Shown one piece after another: positions 57,130-64,000 of a stretch of DNA of 64,000 bases. Position 1 is the first letter of the stretch; each line of letters begins with the position of its first letter. The stretch is from Rhizobium sullae. Lineage in GTDB: Bacteria; Pseudomonadota; Alphaproteobacteria; Rhizobiales; Rhizobiaceae. The stretch spans positions 558,001 through 622,000 of the forward strand of contig NZ_CP104144.1 of assembly GCF_025200715.1 (NCBI RefSeq), written 5' to 3'. A program made the position numbers and the translations under genes. The notes under the pieces were generated by a model. The model ran no database searches. It was not told the origin of the DNA and saw only the letters and a program-made list of their open reading frames with translations.

Positions 57130-58173
57130 ATGAATGCGGAAGACCTACGTGAAGTTGGCCTGGTCTATGTAAGCGATACCGAACCCGGTATCCGCAGGCA
57201 GAAAAAGGGCAGGGGCTTCTGTTACCGGTTGCCAGACGGTTCGCTGGTCAGGGAGCCGCAGCAGAAGCACCGTATCGCCGCGCTTGGATTGCCTCCCGCA
57301 TACGAAAACGTCTGGATATGTCTGAAGGAAAACGGCCACCTGCAGGCGACTGGTTTTGACGCGCGCGGACGAAAGCAATATCGCTATCACAATGATTGGC
57401 AGTCCTTTCGCAGCATCGCAAAATTCGATCAGCTGATCGCTTTTGCCCAGGCTTTGCCTAGGATACGGCGGCAGGTGCAGCGCGATCTTGAGACCGGCGC
57501 TGAAGATGTCCGTGGCGTTCTTGCGGCTCTGACGACATTGCTCGATCAAGCACATCTTCGCGTCGGTAACCAAGCCTATCTTAAGGAAAATGGCACTTAT
57601 GGCGCAACGACGCTTTTGAAGCGGCACATCACGATAACGGAGGGCCGGATCGAGTTGAAGTTTCGTTCCAAGGGCGGAAAGCGTGTTCGGCGCAGCCTCC
57701 GGCATCCCCGGCTGCAAAAGATGCTGGAAGAGATCGCCGACCTCCCCGGCCGCCAGCTTTTCGTTTGGAAGGATGAGACCGGTACGTTGAAGCCGATCGA
57801 ATCCGGACGATTGAACAGTTATCTGGCGGAAATTTCCGGTACTGCGATCACCGCGAAAACCTTTCGGACGTGGGCCGGTTCGCTCGCGGCCTTCGCCGTT
57901 GCGCGGAGCGCATTCGAAGGCGGAAAGCGCCCGACCGTGAAGGATATGGCGGAGGCGTCAGCTGCCGTGTTGCATAACACGCCCGCCATCTCGCGCTCAA
58001 GCTACATTCACCCTTCGATCATTGCTCTTGCCGACAAGGACTATGTTTGTCCGGAGGGGACGTTCCCGCTGGTTGTGCCGCTGTGGGGGTTGCGGGCGGA
58101 AGAGAACCGGCTGCTCGATTTCCTTTCCCGCGATCGGCGGGCAGCAGAGGCGACTGTACGTAAAGCCTCATAA
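57130..58173 (+). CDS. DNA topoisomerase IB (poxvirus/bacterial type)
   Basis: This 347-residue type IB topoisomerase relaxes supercoils through a 3'-phosphotyrosyl intermediate. It has the N-terminal domain (LVYVSDTEPGIRRQKKGRGF), catalytic-domain LRVGNQAYLKENGTYGATTL (Arg), FRSKGGKRVRR (Lys/Arg) and TFRTWAGSLAAF, and the active-site Tyr Y292 in AISRSSYIHPSII. The length is normal. There is no strong ribosome-binding site before the ATG, so translation may be weak or coupled to glgX. It is convergent with the DJ-1/PfpI gene. Confidence 0.94.
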   Translation: MNAEDLREVGLVYVSDTEPGIRRQKKGRGFCYRLPDGSLVREPQQKHRIAALGLPPAYENVWICLKENGHLQATGFDARGRKQYRYHNDWQSFRSIAKFDQLIAFAQALPRIRRQVQRDLETGAEDVRGVLAALTTLLDQAHLRVGNQAYLKENGTYGATTLLKRHITITEGRIELKFRSKGGKRVRRSLRHPRLQKMLEEIADLPGRQLFVWKDETGTLKPIESGRLNSYLAEISGTAITAKTFRTWAGSLAAFAVARSAFEGGKRPTVKDMAEASAAVLHNTPAISRSSYIHPSIIALADKDYVCPEGTFPLVVPLWGLRAEENRLLDFLSRDRRAAEATVRKAS

Positions 58174-58179
58174 AGAAAC

Positions 58180-58202
58180 GCCCGCACAGGGGGCGCGCGG
58201 GC
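58180..58202. terminator. Possible bidirectional terminator
   Basis: Arms GCCCGC and GCGGGC flank an 11-base loop in the 50 bases between two convergent genes. The position is right for a shared terminator, but neither side has a clear T-run, so it is only a candidate. Confidence 0.3.
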
Positions 58203-58223
58203 TCAAGTGAACAGGAGGTCCTA

Positions 58224-58790
58224 TCAAGCGGCTCGCTTCTCGTGGCGGCCTTCCTCGATCTCTTCGACGACCTTCGTGACGAATGCGTCCAGATCGTCTG
58301 GCGAACGGGAGGTAATGATGCCCTGGTCGGTTACTACCTTTTCATCTTTCCAGGTGGCGCCGGCGTTCTTTACGTCGGTCTTGATTGAGCGGTATGAGGT
58401 TGCCTGTCGGCCGCGCAACGCATCGGCTTCGATAAGCAGCCATGGTGCATGGCATATGGCGGCCACAACCTTGCCGGATTTCACGAACTCGCGAACGACG
58501 CGCATGGCGTTCTCGTCGGCGCGCAGCTTGTCAGGATTGATCTGGCCGCCGGGCAGGACGATGGCATCGAAATCGTCGACCTTCACGTCCTTCGCCTGCA
58601 GGTCGACGCCGATGCTGTCGCCCCAATCGCCCTTGTGCCAGCTCTTAATGCTGCCCTCCTTGATGGAGGCAATCTTGACCGTGGCCCCGCGCTTTTTTAG
58701 CTCCTCGTGCGGTACCCGCAGCTCAGAGCGCTCGTAGCCGTCAGTCGCTAGGATAAGAACTTTTGCAGAGTTGATGGAAGGCATGGACAT
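58224..58790 (-). CDS. DJ-1/PfpI-family protein
   Basis: This 188-residue type-1 glutamine-amidotransferase-like protein of the PfpI subfamily has nucleophile C113-H114 in VAAICHAPWLLIEADAL, an upstream conserved Glu in TDGYERSEL, and VLPGGQINPDKLRAD. Relatives are deglycases/chaperones or proteases induced by stress. The start at 58790 has AAGGAAAGGA upstream; the frame extends to 58832. An EcfG-like site (58831-58855) is upstream, agreeing with a stress role. Confidence 0.9.
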   Translation of the reverse strand: MSMPSINSAKVLILATDGYERSELRVPHEELKKRGATVKIASIKEGSIKSWHKGDWGDSIGVDLQAKDVKVDDFDAIVLPGGQINPDKLRADENAMRVVREFVKSGKVVAAICHAPWLLIEADALRGRQATSYRSIKTDVKNAGATWKDEKVVTDQGIITSRSPDDLDAFVTKVVEEIEEGRHEKRAA

Positions 58791-58830
58791 GTCCTTTCCT
58801 TCTTCTGTTGAACTCGGGATGCCTATGCAC

Positions 58831-58855
58831 AACTACGCCAAGCGCCGTTGGTTCC
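58831..58855 (-). promoter_or_regulatory. EcfG-like promoter of the DJ-1/PfpI gene
   Basis: On the minus strand GGAAC (58855-58851) is followed after 16 bases by AGTT (58834-58831). One base differs from the EcfG -10 (CGTT). It lies about 40 bases upstream of the gene start. DJ-1/PfpI genes are frequent members of general-stress regulons, which makes the match more credible. Confidence 0.38.
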
Positions 58856-58867
58856 GAGATAGCAAGC

Positions 58868-58892
58868 GGAACCGCTAAAGGTCGAAGCTGTT
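58868..58892 (+). promoter_or_regulatory. EcfG-like promoter of the cupin gene
   Basis: GGAAC (58868-58872), 16 bases, then TGTT (58889-58892), 29 bases before the cupin start. One base differs from consensus. It faces away from the similar site of the DJ-1/PfpI gene, so the two genes may share stress control. Confidence 0.35.
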
Positions 58893-58921
58893 ATCGTTGT
58901 AGCGGATGAGGAGGCGAACTG

Positions 58922-59413
58922 ATGGAACCCGAAGCAATCCGGCTGGAGCCTAGCGAATTCGTTCCCAACAATCCCGCGTTTCCGCTGTTGTTTTATCGAG
59001 GCGTGCTGAAGGATGGGAATCTGGCGGAGGGCTTTGAAGGCCTGTTCAGACGAAACGGCTGGGGCAATATGTGGCGGAACGGCGTCTATCCGTTTCATCA
59101 CTATCATTCGAAAACCCATGAGGCCTTGGGTTTTGCCGCGGGCAGCGCGACGTTGATGCTTGGTGGACCGACAGGCCCTAAGATCGAAGTTCATGCTGGC
59201 GATGCAGCGATATTGCCCGCGGGAACCGGCCATTGTCGTCTTTCCGCAAGCAGCGATTTCCTGGTGATCGGCGCCTATCCGCCCGGGAGCGACTACGATC
59301 TCTGTCGTGAAGCGGCAACGCCGGAACAATTGAGGCGTATCCGAGACCTCTCCGCACCACGAACCGATCCGGTTACCGGCGGAAATGGCGGACTTATTGC
59401 ACTTTGGCGCTGA
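58922..59413 (+). CDS. Cupin-domain protein
   Basis: This 163-residue single-domain cupin carries RNGVYPFHHYHSKTHEALG (His metal ligands, cupin motif 1) and GDAAILPAGTGHCRLSASSD (motif 2). The C-terminus, including YPPGSDYDLCREAATPEQLR, is typical of a rhizobial cupin family of unknown function. It is cytosolic and probably metal-binding. A GAGGAGG site lies just before the ATG. It is divergent from the DJ-1/PfpI gene with possible EcfG-like sites on both sides. Confidence 0.85.
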   Translation: MEPEAIRLEPSEFVPNNPAFPLLFYRGVLKDGNLAEGFEGLFRRNGWGNMWRNGVYPFHHYHSKTHEALGFAAGSATLMLGGPTGPKIEVHAGDAAILPAGTGHCRLSASSDFLVIGAYPPGSDYDLCREAATPEQLRRIRDLSAPRTDPVTGGNGGLIALWR

Positions 59414-59597
59414 AATACTGGACATGGCAAGCTGGTGATGTTCAAGCCACCTGTTTCCCAGATGAGTGTCGTGTGATCGGGCTTGAAACCTGGAACTGAA
59501 GCCTCAAGGCACGCACAATGATGTAGTTAAACTTGACGCTAATTCCCCGTGGGTTTGCGAGGGCAGGTGCGGTTCCGGTCGCTTGCGAAATAGTCAA

Positions 59598-59620
59598 ATA
59601 AATCGTATAAGTCGATTTAT
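59598..59620. promoter_or_regulatory. Palindromic operator of the antitoxin gene
   Basis: Perfect arms ATAAATCG (59598-59605) and CGATTTAT (59613-59620) flank TATAAGT, which itself looks like a -10 box. It lies 17 bases before the antitoxin start. Phd/YefM-type antitoxins bind such palindromes over their own promoter; autoregulation is the likely role. Confidence 0.65.
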
Positions 59621-59637
59621 CTGAAGGAGGCTGTCCG

Positions 59638-59895
59638 ATGCAGAAATTTACCACCGTCGATTTGCTGCGCGACATCAAGACCGTCACTATGGCGGCCGAT
59701 CGTCAGCCGGTTGCGATTACCCAGCACCGCAAACCGAGATACGTCCTCATGACCTACGACGAGTTCGAGGCCATGAAAAGCAAGGGCGACCCTCGAAGAG
59801 TCTATGGCGCCAACGAAGCTCCGCAGGACCTGGTGGACATTATTTTGCCCGAACTGGACCGTTTGATCGAAGAAGGCCGGGAAGCCGATGGCTGA
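59638..59895 (+). CDS. Phd/YefM-type antitoxin
   Basis: This 85-residue antitoxin has an N-terminal DNA-binding part (TVDLLRDIKTVTMAADRQPV, ITQHRKPRYVLMTYDEFEAM) like Phd/YefM antitoxins and a C-terminal toxin-neutralising tail (DLVDIILPELDRLIEEG). A GAAGGAGG site precedes the ATG. The expected downstream toxin is reduced to nine codons (59888-59917), so the antitoxin is an orphan and may persist as an autorepressor or as protection against related toxins. Confidence 0.82.
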   Translation: MQKFTTVDLLRDIKTVTMAADRQPVAITQHRKPRYVLMTYDEFEAMKSKGDPRRVYGANEAPQDLVDIILPELDRLIEEGREADG

Positions 59896-59917
59896 TATTC
59901 CGGCCAACGGCAGCTGA
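59888..59917 (+). pseudogene. Truncated toxin start after the antitoxin
   Basis: An ATG overlapping the last eight bases of the antitoxin gene opens MADIPANGS and then a stop. Toxins paired with this antitoxin type commonly start MADIPEPG-like at exactly this overlap, so the fragment is probably what is left of the toxin gene after a deletion or mutation. The rest of a toxin frame is not visible downstream. Confidence 0.5.
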
Positions 59918-60140
59918 AAGCCACCGATCCGATCAGAACCGCCCGCAGCCGAAACAAGCCAGCTTCGGCAAGAGCTTTCGTGATGTCGCCCGCGAAGGCA
60001 TCTGGTCCTTCCAGTCCGCCGCTGCGCTTAAGGACGCCGACGAGGCGGCGTCGCTCGCGGAGATCGTCCTTGATCTCCTTGTGGGCGTTCACCCGCGCCG
60101 TGATCTCCCTGCGCTATGCGGGCCGACATAGCGCCGCTTG
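59916..60140 (-). pseudogene. NTP_transf_8-type nucleotidyltransferase remnant
   Basis: The minus strand reads KRRYVGPHSA (around 60112-60140), then in another frame EITARVNAHKEIKDDLRERR, RLVGVLKRSGGLEGPDAF and ITKALAEAGLFRLRAVLIGS-VAF. Intact relatives have YVGPET...RERRALVxxLxRSGGLxxPDxxxGxVxxALAxAGxFRLRxVLIGTxAF. The catalytic region should follow but is replaced by unrelated sequence near the truncated toxin. It is a decayed fragment. Confidence 0.6.
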
Positions 60141-60220
60141 TCGCCTTCGGGAGTAGGGAGATCGAAGCAATCGAGAGGGAACAGCGCGGTCCCGCTGTCC
60201 GGACACCTACGGCATTCGGA

Positions 60221-60664
60221 TCAGTGCATGGCCTCGATAAAGGCGCGGCGATAGAATGCGGCAAGTTCGATCCGTTCTGCAGCGACCGCCGCAAGCTTCT
60301 TTTGGAGACGGCGCTCGCATTCTCGTGATTGTGCTGCCGGCGGCCTACCGTGTGGCGTTGTGGGCTTTAGCCTGATCCGTGGGCCGAGGTTGTCGCAATA
60401 TTGGGCAAGCGTCATTCCGGCTTTGATCAGAAGAGCCCTGATATGCGGACGGTGCTCGGCGGCAATGACGAGGCCAAACGACTTGATCAGAACAGGCTTC
60501 GGGACTGGCAGCTCGATTTCGTCGACTAAGTCGTTACCTACGTGTTCTTCCTCCGAGAACACGAGGTACTGGTCCACCAGATTATGAGCGGCCTCGAGAA
60601 TCTCGGTGTCCGGGCTGTACCGGCACCAGGTTTCAGCAAAAGTACTCAGCGATCCGTATGACAT
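60221..60664 (-). CDS. Hypothetical protein
   Basis: This 147-residue predicted cytosolic protein begins MSYGSLSTFAETWCRYSPDT and has acidic and helical segments (AAHNLVDQYLVFSEEEHVGN, LIAAEHRPHIRALL-like) and a Lys/Arg-rich C-terminal third. AAGGAG lies six bases before the ATG, a strong start. I do not recognise a family. Its 3' neighbour on the same strand is a decayed nucleotidyltransferase. Confidence that it is a real gene rests on the start signal and protein-like composition. Confidence 0.6.
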   Translation of the reverse strand: MSYGSLSTFAETWCRYSPDTEILEAAHNLVDQYLVFSEEEHVGNDLVDEIELPVPKPVLIKSFGLVIAAEHRPHIRALLIKAGMTLAQYCDNLGPRIRLKPTTPHGRPPAAQSRECERRLQKKLAAVAAERIELAAFYRRAFIEAMH

Positions 60665-60866
60665 CGAGAGCTCCTTTGCCCCTTTAATGGAACGCGTGAA
60701 CTGGCCGGTTGTTCACAAGGAAGTACATTGTGGCTCGGCGAGGCACTGCGTTATGCGGGCTGTGGGCGCCGCTTCCGTTGCCCGATCCTGGCGCGGCTCT
60801 TTCTGTACGCAAGCACGTCAGCACTTTTGAAATGCAGCTAGTTCACCTGGCACGTGCGATGGGGCT

Positions 60867-61267
60867 GTGCACTCTCCTCAGGATGGTCTCCGGAAGCCAC
60901 CCCGGCGCCGGTGGCCAGACATTGAAGCCGCCGCTCGCAGGAACGAGCCGGAGGAGAGGCGCCGCAAGCTGCGGTCGGCCGAGCGAAGCGCCGCCGCTAT
61001 CCGCTTAGATGCAATGACCTGTCGCTGCTGGGGCGCTGGGTCGGTACCTCCTATGGGATTGTCGTCTTCACGGAAACAACTGGCGAACTCGTCGATCGAG
61101 AAACCTTGGAGGAACTGGTTCGCGCCTGGCCGATGAAAGAGGCTAAGACGGAAGGCCGCGAATGGTGGCATCCGATGATCGAGGAGTTGAGGCTGGCCAG
61201 ACGAGCAGCGAGATCGCGTGAAGCGCGAAAGGGCGCGACGACGATACGATTTCCGCTGGGTGGCTGA
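60867..61267 (+). pseudogene. Possible decayed hypothetical gene
   Basis: Two open frames join into a plausible protein only if a frameshift near 61010 is allowed: RRWPDIEAAARRNEPEERRR upstream, then NDLSLLGRWVGTSYGIVVFT, ETTGELVDRETLEELVRAWP and EGREWWHPMIEELRLARRAA to a stop at 61267. The second part has strongly coding-like composition but no usable start. No family recognised. It lies in a stretch rich in remnants. Confidence 0.35.
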
Positions 61268-61337
61268 TCTTGAACAGTTGGCGACCGCCCACAATATCAT
61301 CCGTCAGGATCATTGGTGGCATGGAAAGGAGGACGAG

Positions 61338-61649
61338 ATGCCGCTGAACGATGTTCCATGGACAAGGCCGGTGAGGATCCGGCTGCAGTGCGGATTGGAC
61401 CGTACTTTCACAGGTGTCTACGACGCCCTGGATTTTCTCGAAAACGAATGGCCGTTGCGTCACGGTGAGCGCCATCAACGAGCGGTGAAGACGTGCCGCG
61501 GCGCTCTCAGCGGGACCATTCCCGCCGTGATCGCGCGCGAGGCATTCGTCGCGGCTTGTCTCGAAGCCGGCATGCCTGCCGTCATGGCCCCGTGCAGGAG
61601 AAAGCCCACCGTTCATCCGCGCCGGCCAGCACACGCAGCTGTCATCTAG
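61338..61649 (+). CDS. DUF982 protein
   Basis: This 103-residue DUF982 protein, a family found mainly in rhizobia, has VRIRLQCGLDRTFTGVYDAL, FLENEWPLRHGERHQRAVKT and AREAFVAACLEAGMPAV. The start at 61338 has AAAGGAGG upstream; the frame extends to 61218 without a better signal. Function unknown; DUF982 genes are often multicopy and plasmid-borne in rhizobia. The IS200/IS605-type remnant begins about 80 bases downstream. Confidence 0.88.
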   Translation: MPLNDVPWTRPVRIRLQCGLDRTFTGVYDALDFLENEWPLRHGERHQRAVKTCRGALSGTIPAVIAREAFVAACLEAGMPAVMAPCRRKPTVHPRRPAHAAVI

Positions 61650-61665
61650 CCGTGCATCAACGATG

Positions 61666-61689
61666 GTCTCGCCTCCAAGGAGGCGAGAC
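61666..61689. repeat. Perfect 11-base-arm hairpin
   Basis: Arms GTCTCGCCTCC (61666-61676) and its exact complement (61679-61689) are separated by only AA. It lies 17 bases after the DUF982 stop and beside the truncated tnpA. It could be the DUF982 terminator without a T-run, or a subterminal hairpin of the IS200/IS605 element, which carry such palindromes at their ends. Confidence 0.6.
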
Positions 61690-61732
61690 TCGCATGAGCT
61701 TCGTTGTTTCCGAAGGGCGCTTGGAGGAGCGC

Positions 61733-62035
61733 CGTCAGTCGGCTCGACACGCCCCTTGAGACTGTTGACGTGCTTCGACAACTGGACGGTGGGCGGATAG
61801 TTCACCAGCAGATGGACGTGATCGTCTTCGCCGTCGCACGATACGCGTTCTGCATCGACGTCGGACCATAGCTTCGCGATGATGCGCGACAGGTCGGCCA
61901 CGGCGCGTTCCGACTCACATCCCGCCTGTACCTGGTGACGAAGACCAAATGAACGTGCAACGCAAAGACACGATATCTTCCCGTGCGATAATCGATATTG
62001 CAATGCCTACGGGCCAATTGATACAACCATAGCAT
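61733..62035 (-). pseudogene. tnpA: tnpA (Y1 transposase) remnant
   Basis: The minus strand reads YRTGRYRVFALHVHLVFVTR-YRRDV, then in another frame RAVADLSRIIAKLWSDVDAE and DGEDDHVHLLVNYPPTVQLS with the HUH motif HVH, then NSLKG and VSSRL in a third register. The catalytic Tyr helix and C-terminus are missing. Y1 transposases cut single strands at the element ends; this one cannot work. Confidence 0.78.
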
Positions 62036-63222
62036 GACGAACCGCGCGTACAAGTACAGGATTGACGCTGACCCGCCGACGGCGGAATTCTTCGCCCGCT
62101 GCTGCGGCGTCGTGCGCCTCGTCTACAACATCGCCCTTGAGCAGCGATCCTCCTTCTGGCGGCAGTTCAAGAAGGCCGAGGGAAAAAACATCTCCTACCC
62201 GTCCCAGGCGCGCGAGCTGACGGCGATCCGCGCCGAGGTGCCGTGCACAATGCCCGATCGACGCGCAGCAACAGGCGCTGCGTGACCTTGACCAGGCGTT
62301 CCAGAATTTCTTTGCCGGACGGGCGGGCTACCCGAAGCCGAGGCGCAAGTTCGTCAACGACGCGTTGCGCTTCCCGTCGAGCCGCGTCGGCGCAATCGCG
62401 GTGCTGAACGCGAAGTGGGCGCGGGTGCGGCTCCCGAAAATCGGCGCCGTAAAGTTCCGCTACACCCGCCCGATCAGGGGCGCGGTCGGCAACGTCACGG
62501 TCGTGCGCGAGGCCAACGGATGGCACATCGCCTTTTCCTGCGCGTTCGAACACGAGACGCCGGTAAACGACAATCCGCCCGTCGGCATCGACCGCGGCAT
62601 CGTCAACACCTTCGCGCTCGCCACGGGCGAGATGCACGCGATGCCGCCATCCAACCTCAACGACCGCCACAAGCAGTGGCAGCGGACAGCCGCACGGCGC
62701 AAGAGCCGTTCGAAGCGCCAGGCCAAGGCGAGACGCCACGCCGCGCGGATCGCGGCGAAGGCGGCGCGCCAACGGCTGCACTGGCAACACGTGACGACGA
62801 CGCGCATCGCGAAGCGCTTCGGGGCGGCCGTCCTCGAGGACCTGAAGATCCGGAACATGAGCGCCTCGGCGAAAGGGACCGTCGAAGAGCCGGGCAAGAA
62901 CGTCGCCCGGAAGGCTGGCCTCAATCGCTCGATCCTCGCGGCGGCGTGGTACCGCTTCGAGCTGTTGCTGACTTACAAGCTTGCCTTCCGCGGCGGAACC
63001 GTCGTGAAGGTCGATCCGAGATACACGTCCGTGACCTGCTCAAAGTGTGGGTCGAGAGACAAGGCAAACCGCGAAAACCAAGCGAAGTTCCTCTGCCTCT
63101 CCTGCGGACACGCAGACCACGCCGACGTCAACGCGGCGGTCAACATACTCCTGGCCGGAACACGGCCATCGGCGGCGTCGGAGACTTCCGGCGGGAGCCG
63201 AGGACTCGAAAGGGCGGCCTAA
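62034..63222 (+). pseudogene. tnpB: tnpB (RNA-guided nuclease), frameshifted
   Basis: The gene starts MTNRAYKYRIDADPPTAEFF and stays in frame to TAIRAEVPC (about 62240). It then shifts by one base to IDAQQQALRDLDQAFQNFFA, GRAGYPKPRRKF and the full C-terminal half. That half keeps every catalytic feature: D76 in PVGIDRGIVNTFAL, E158 in VLEDLKIRNM, D254 in HADVNAAVNIL (numbered from the ATG at 62365) and the zinc ribbon CSKC/CLSC. Intact TnpB proteins are ~380-400 residues and cut DNA guided by a right-end RNA. The frameshift should inactivate it unless translation slips. Confidence 0.85.
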
Positions 63223-63268
63223 AGCCGCCCCTGAAAATCCCCATCCTTCACGGCGGGGAAGATGTTAA
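63205..63268 (+). ncRNA. Right-end (omega-type) guide RNA scaffold and IS end
   Basis: A strong stem GGGCGGC/GCCGCCC (63212-63230) covers the tnpB stop, followed by the imperfect right-end hairpin (63239-63258) and GAAGATGTTAA. TnpB nucleases use an RNA from exactly this place, whose guide is the flanking sequence after the element end (from about 63269). Its existence here is inferred from position and folding. Confidence 0.45.
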
Positions 63269-63324
63269 GGAACTTCCGGCTGCCAGCCAGCATTCCGATA
63301 TGGATGCTACTTCCGGGAATGACC

Positions 63325-64000
63325 ATGGCCAGTGACAAACTATCAACCTATCGATCGAAGCGCGATTTCCGAAAAACGGCTGAGCCGGCGGGTGAAAGGC
63401 CCATTGCGCGCAGCAATCGCCCTCGTTTCGTCATCCAAAAACATGACGCGACACGGCTTCACTACGATCTGCGGCTCGAGCTCGATGGCGTTTTCAAATC
63501 CTGGGCTGTCACGAAGGGCCCATCCCTCGACCCGCATGACAAGCGGTTGGCGGTCGAGGTGGAGGACCATCCGTTGGATTATGGCGATTTCGAAGGGACG
63601 ATCCCGAAGGGCCAGTATGGCGGCGGTACTGTGATGCTATGGGACCGCGGCTATTGGAAACCGGAAGGAAAAAAGAACCCGAAGCAAGCTCTGGCAAAGG
63701 GCGATTTTAAGTTCACCCTGGAAGGCAAACGGCTGAACGGCGGTTTCGTGCTGGTGCGCATGGGCGATGATCGCGAACGTGGCAAGCGAAACAACTGGCT
63801 GCTGATCAAGCACCATGACGCGTTTTCGGTCGGGGAGGACGGCGCGGCGATCCTGGAGGAGAATGACACATCGGTCGCCTCCGGCCGAACGATGGAGATG
63901 ATCGCCGCTGGCAAAGGGCGCAAGCCCAAACCATTCATCGTCACGGGAGGCAATGTCCAGGCAGACGCGGTCTGGGACAGCCATCAAGGGCTGGCCGCCG
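63325..64000 (+). CDS. ligD: DNA ligase D, N-terminal part
   Basis: This is the first 225 codons of LigD; the gene runs off the right edge. It begins MASDKLSTYRSKRDFRKTAE and has the 3'-phosphoesterase domain: FVIQKHDATRLHYDLRLELD, FKSWAVTKGPSLDPHDKRLA, VEDHPLDYGDFEGTIPKGQY, GGGTVMLWDRGYW, with the His/Asp metal ligands of that domain. The ligase and polymerase domains expected downstream are outside the window. LigD with Ku performs bacterial non-homologous end joining. No Ku gene is visible here. An imperfect GGGAATGACC precedes the ATG. Confidence 0.93.
   Translation, partial: MASDKLSTYRSKRDFRKTAEPAGERPIARSNRPRFVIQKHDATRLHYDLRLELDGVFKSWAVTKGPSLDPHDKRLAVEVEDHPLDYGDFEGTIPKGQYGGGTVMLWDRGYWKPEGKKNPKQALAKGDFKFTLEGKRLNGGFVLVRMGDDRERGKRNNWLLIKHHDAFSVGEDGAAILEENDTSVASGRTMEMIAAGKGRKPKPFIVTGGNVQADAVWDSHQGLAA

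Larger units (their letters stand above)
61733..63268. mobile_element. IS200/IS605-type element, degraded
   Basis: Divergent tnpA (minus) and tnpB (plus) genes whose start codons overlap in CATG near 62033-62036 define an IS605-type element. tnpA is truncated and frameshifted; tnpB is frameshifted. The right end is recognisable: after tnpB comes an imperfect hairpin (CCCC...GGGG, 63239-63258) followed by GAAGATGTTAA, like the common IS605 right-end CGGGGAGGATGTCAA. The left end is lost or lies near the palindrome at 61666-61689. Confidence 0.75.

Noticed and set aside
60691..60720. GGAAC-N16-TGTT considered as another EcfG promoter
   Set aside because: No believable gene starts downstream in the right orientation, so the match is probably chance.
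62415..63335. 306-codon plus-strand frame overlapping tnpB
   Set aside because: It is an Arg/Gly-rich off-frame reading of tnpB; the true frame carries the RuvC and zinc-ribbon residues.

Overview
The window looks like a chromosomal segment of a Rhizobiaceae bacterium (Rhizobium/Agrobacterium group). The reasons are GC-rich coding with typical rhizobial proteins, a groESL pair under a CIRCE element, a GlgE glucan operon, a protocatechuate/4-hydroxybenzoate branch (pobA, pcaR, pcaIJF), ExoY/ExoF/ExoP-like polysaccharide genes, a DUF982 gene and a rhizobial-type LigD. No rRNA, tRNA or CRISPR array was recognised.

Layout. 0-1 kb: groEL (5' end) and groES on the minus strand, with a CIRCE operator. 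1-9.8 kb: glgE, treS fused to maltokinase, and glgB, a tight plus-strand operon for the trehalose to maltose-1-phosphate to alpha-glucan route; its debranching partner glgX lies at 55-57 kb. 9.9-12 kb: a PAS-GGDEF-EAL protein. 12.7-13.9 kb: a glycine-zipper lipoprotein, an EF-hand protein and two decayed genes (multicopper oxidase tail, nucleotidyltransferase-HEPN tail). 14-21.8 kb: a ROK repressor facing a sugar ABC transporter and a GH42 beta-galactosidase, with a perfect palindrome between them. 21.9-23.3 kb: an orphan BrnA-like antitoxin, ribosomal protein S21 and small hypotheticals.

24-47.3 kb is a surface-polysaccharide region. A minus-strand operon (wecB homologue, an unrecognised 386-residue protein, GT26, GT4, ExoP-like, ExoF-like, flippase) and a plus-strand group (ExoY-like priming transferase, epimerase, GT4, small membrane protein, Wzy-like polymerase) together give priming, sugar supply, transfer, flipping, polymerisation and export. 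A secreted GH18 protein sits beside them. Embedded here is a compact minus-strand unit that I consider the most interesting part of the window: a small protein with a Tat-like leader and a Gly/Asn/His-rich tail, an NTP_transf_5-type nucleotidyltransferase, and a PqqD-HprK-like kinase fusion, the last two sharing an ATGA stop/start overlap.

47.7-54.9 kb: GNAT acetyltransferase, pobA with a divergent AraC regulator, IclR-type pcaR divergent from pcaIJF, then an SDR. 54.9-59.4 kb: glgX behind a good EcfG-type promoter, topoisomerase IB, and a divergent DJ-1/PfpI and cupin pair with weaker EcfG-like sites. 59.6-63.3 kb is a decay-rich accessory stretch: an antitoxin with its toxin cut after nine codons, a nucleotidyltransferase remnant, a DUF982 gene, and an IS200/IS605-type element with broken tnpA and frameshifted tnpB. 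The window ends inside ligD.
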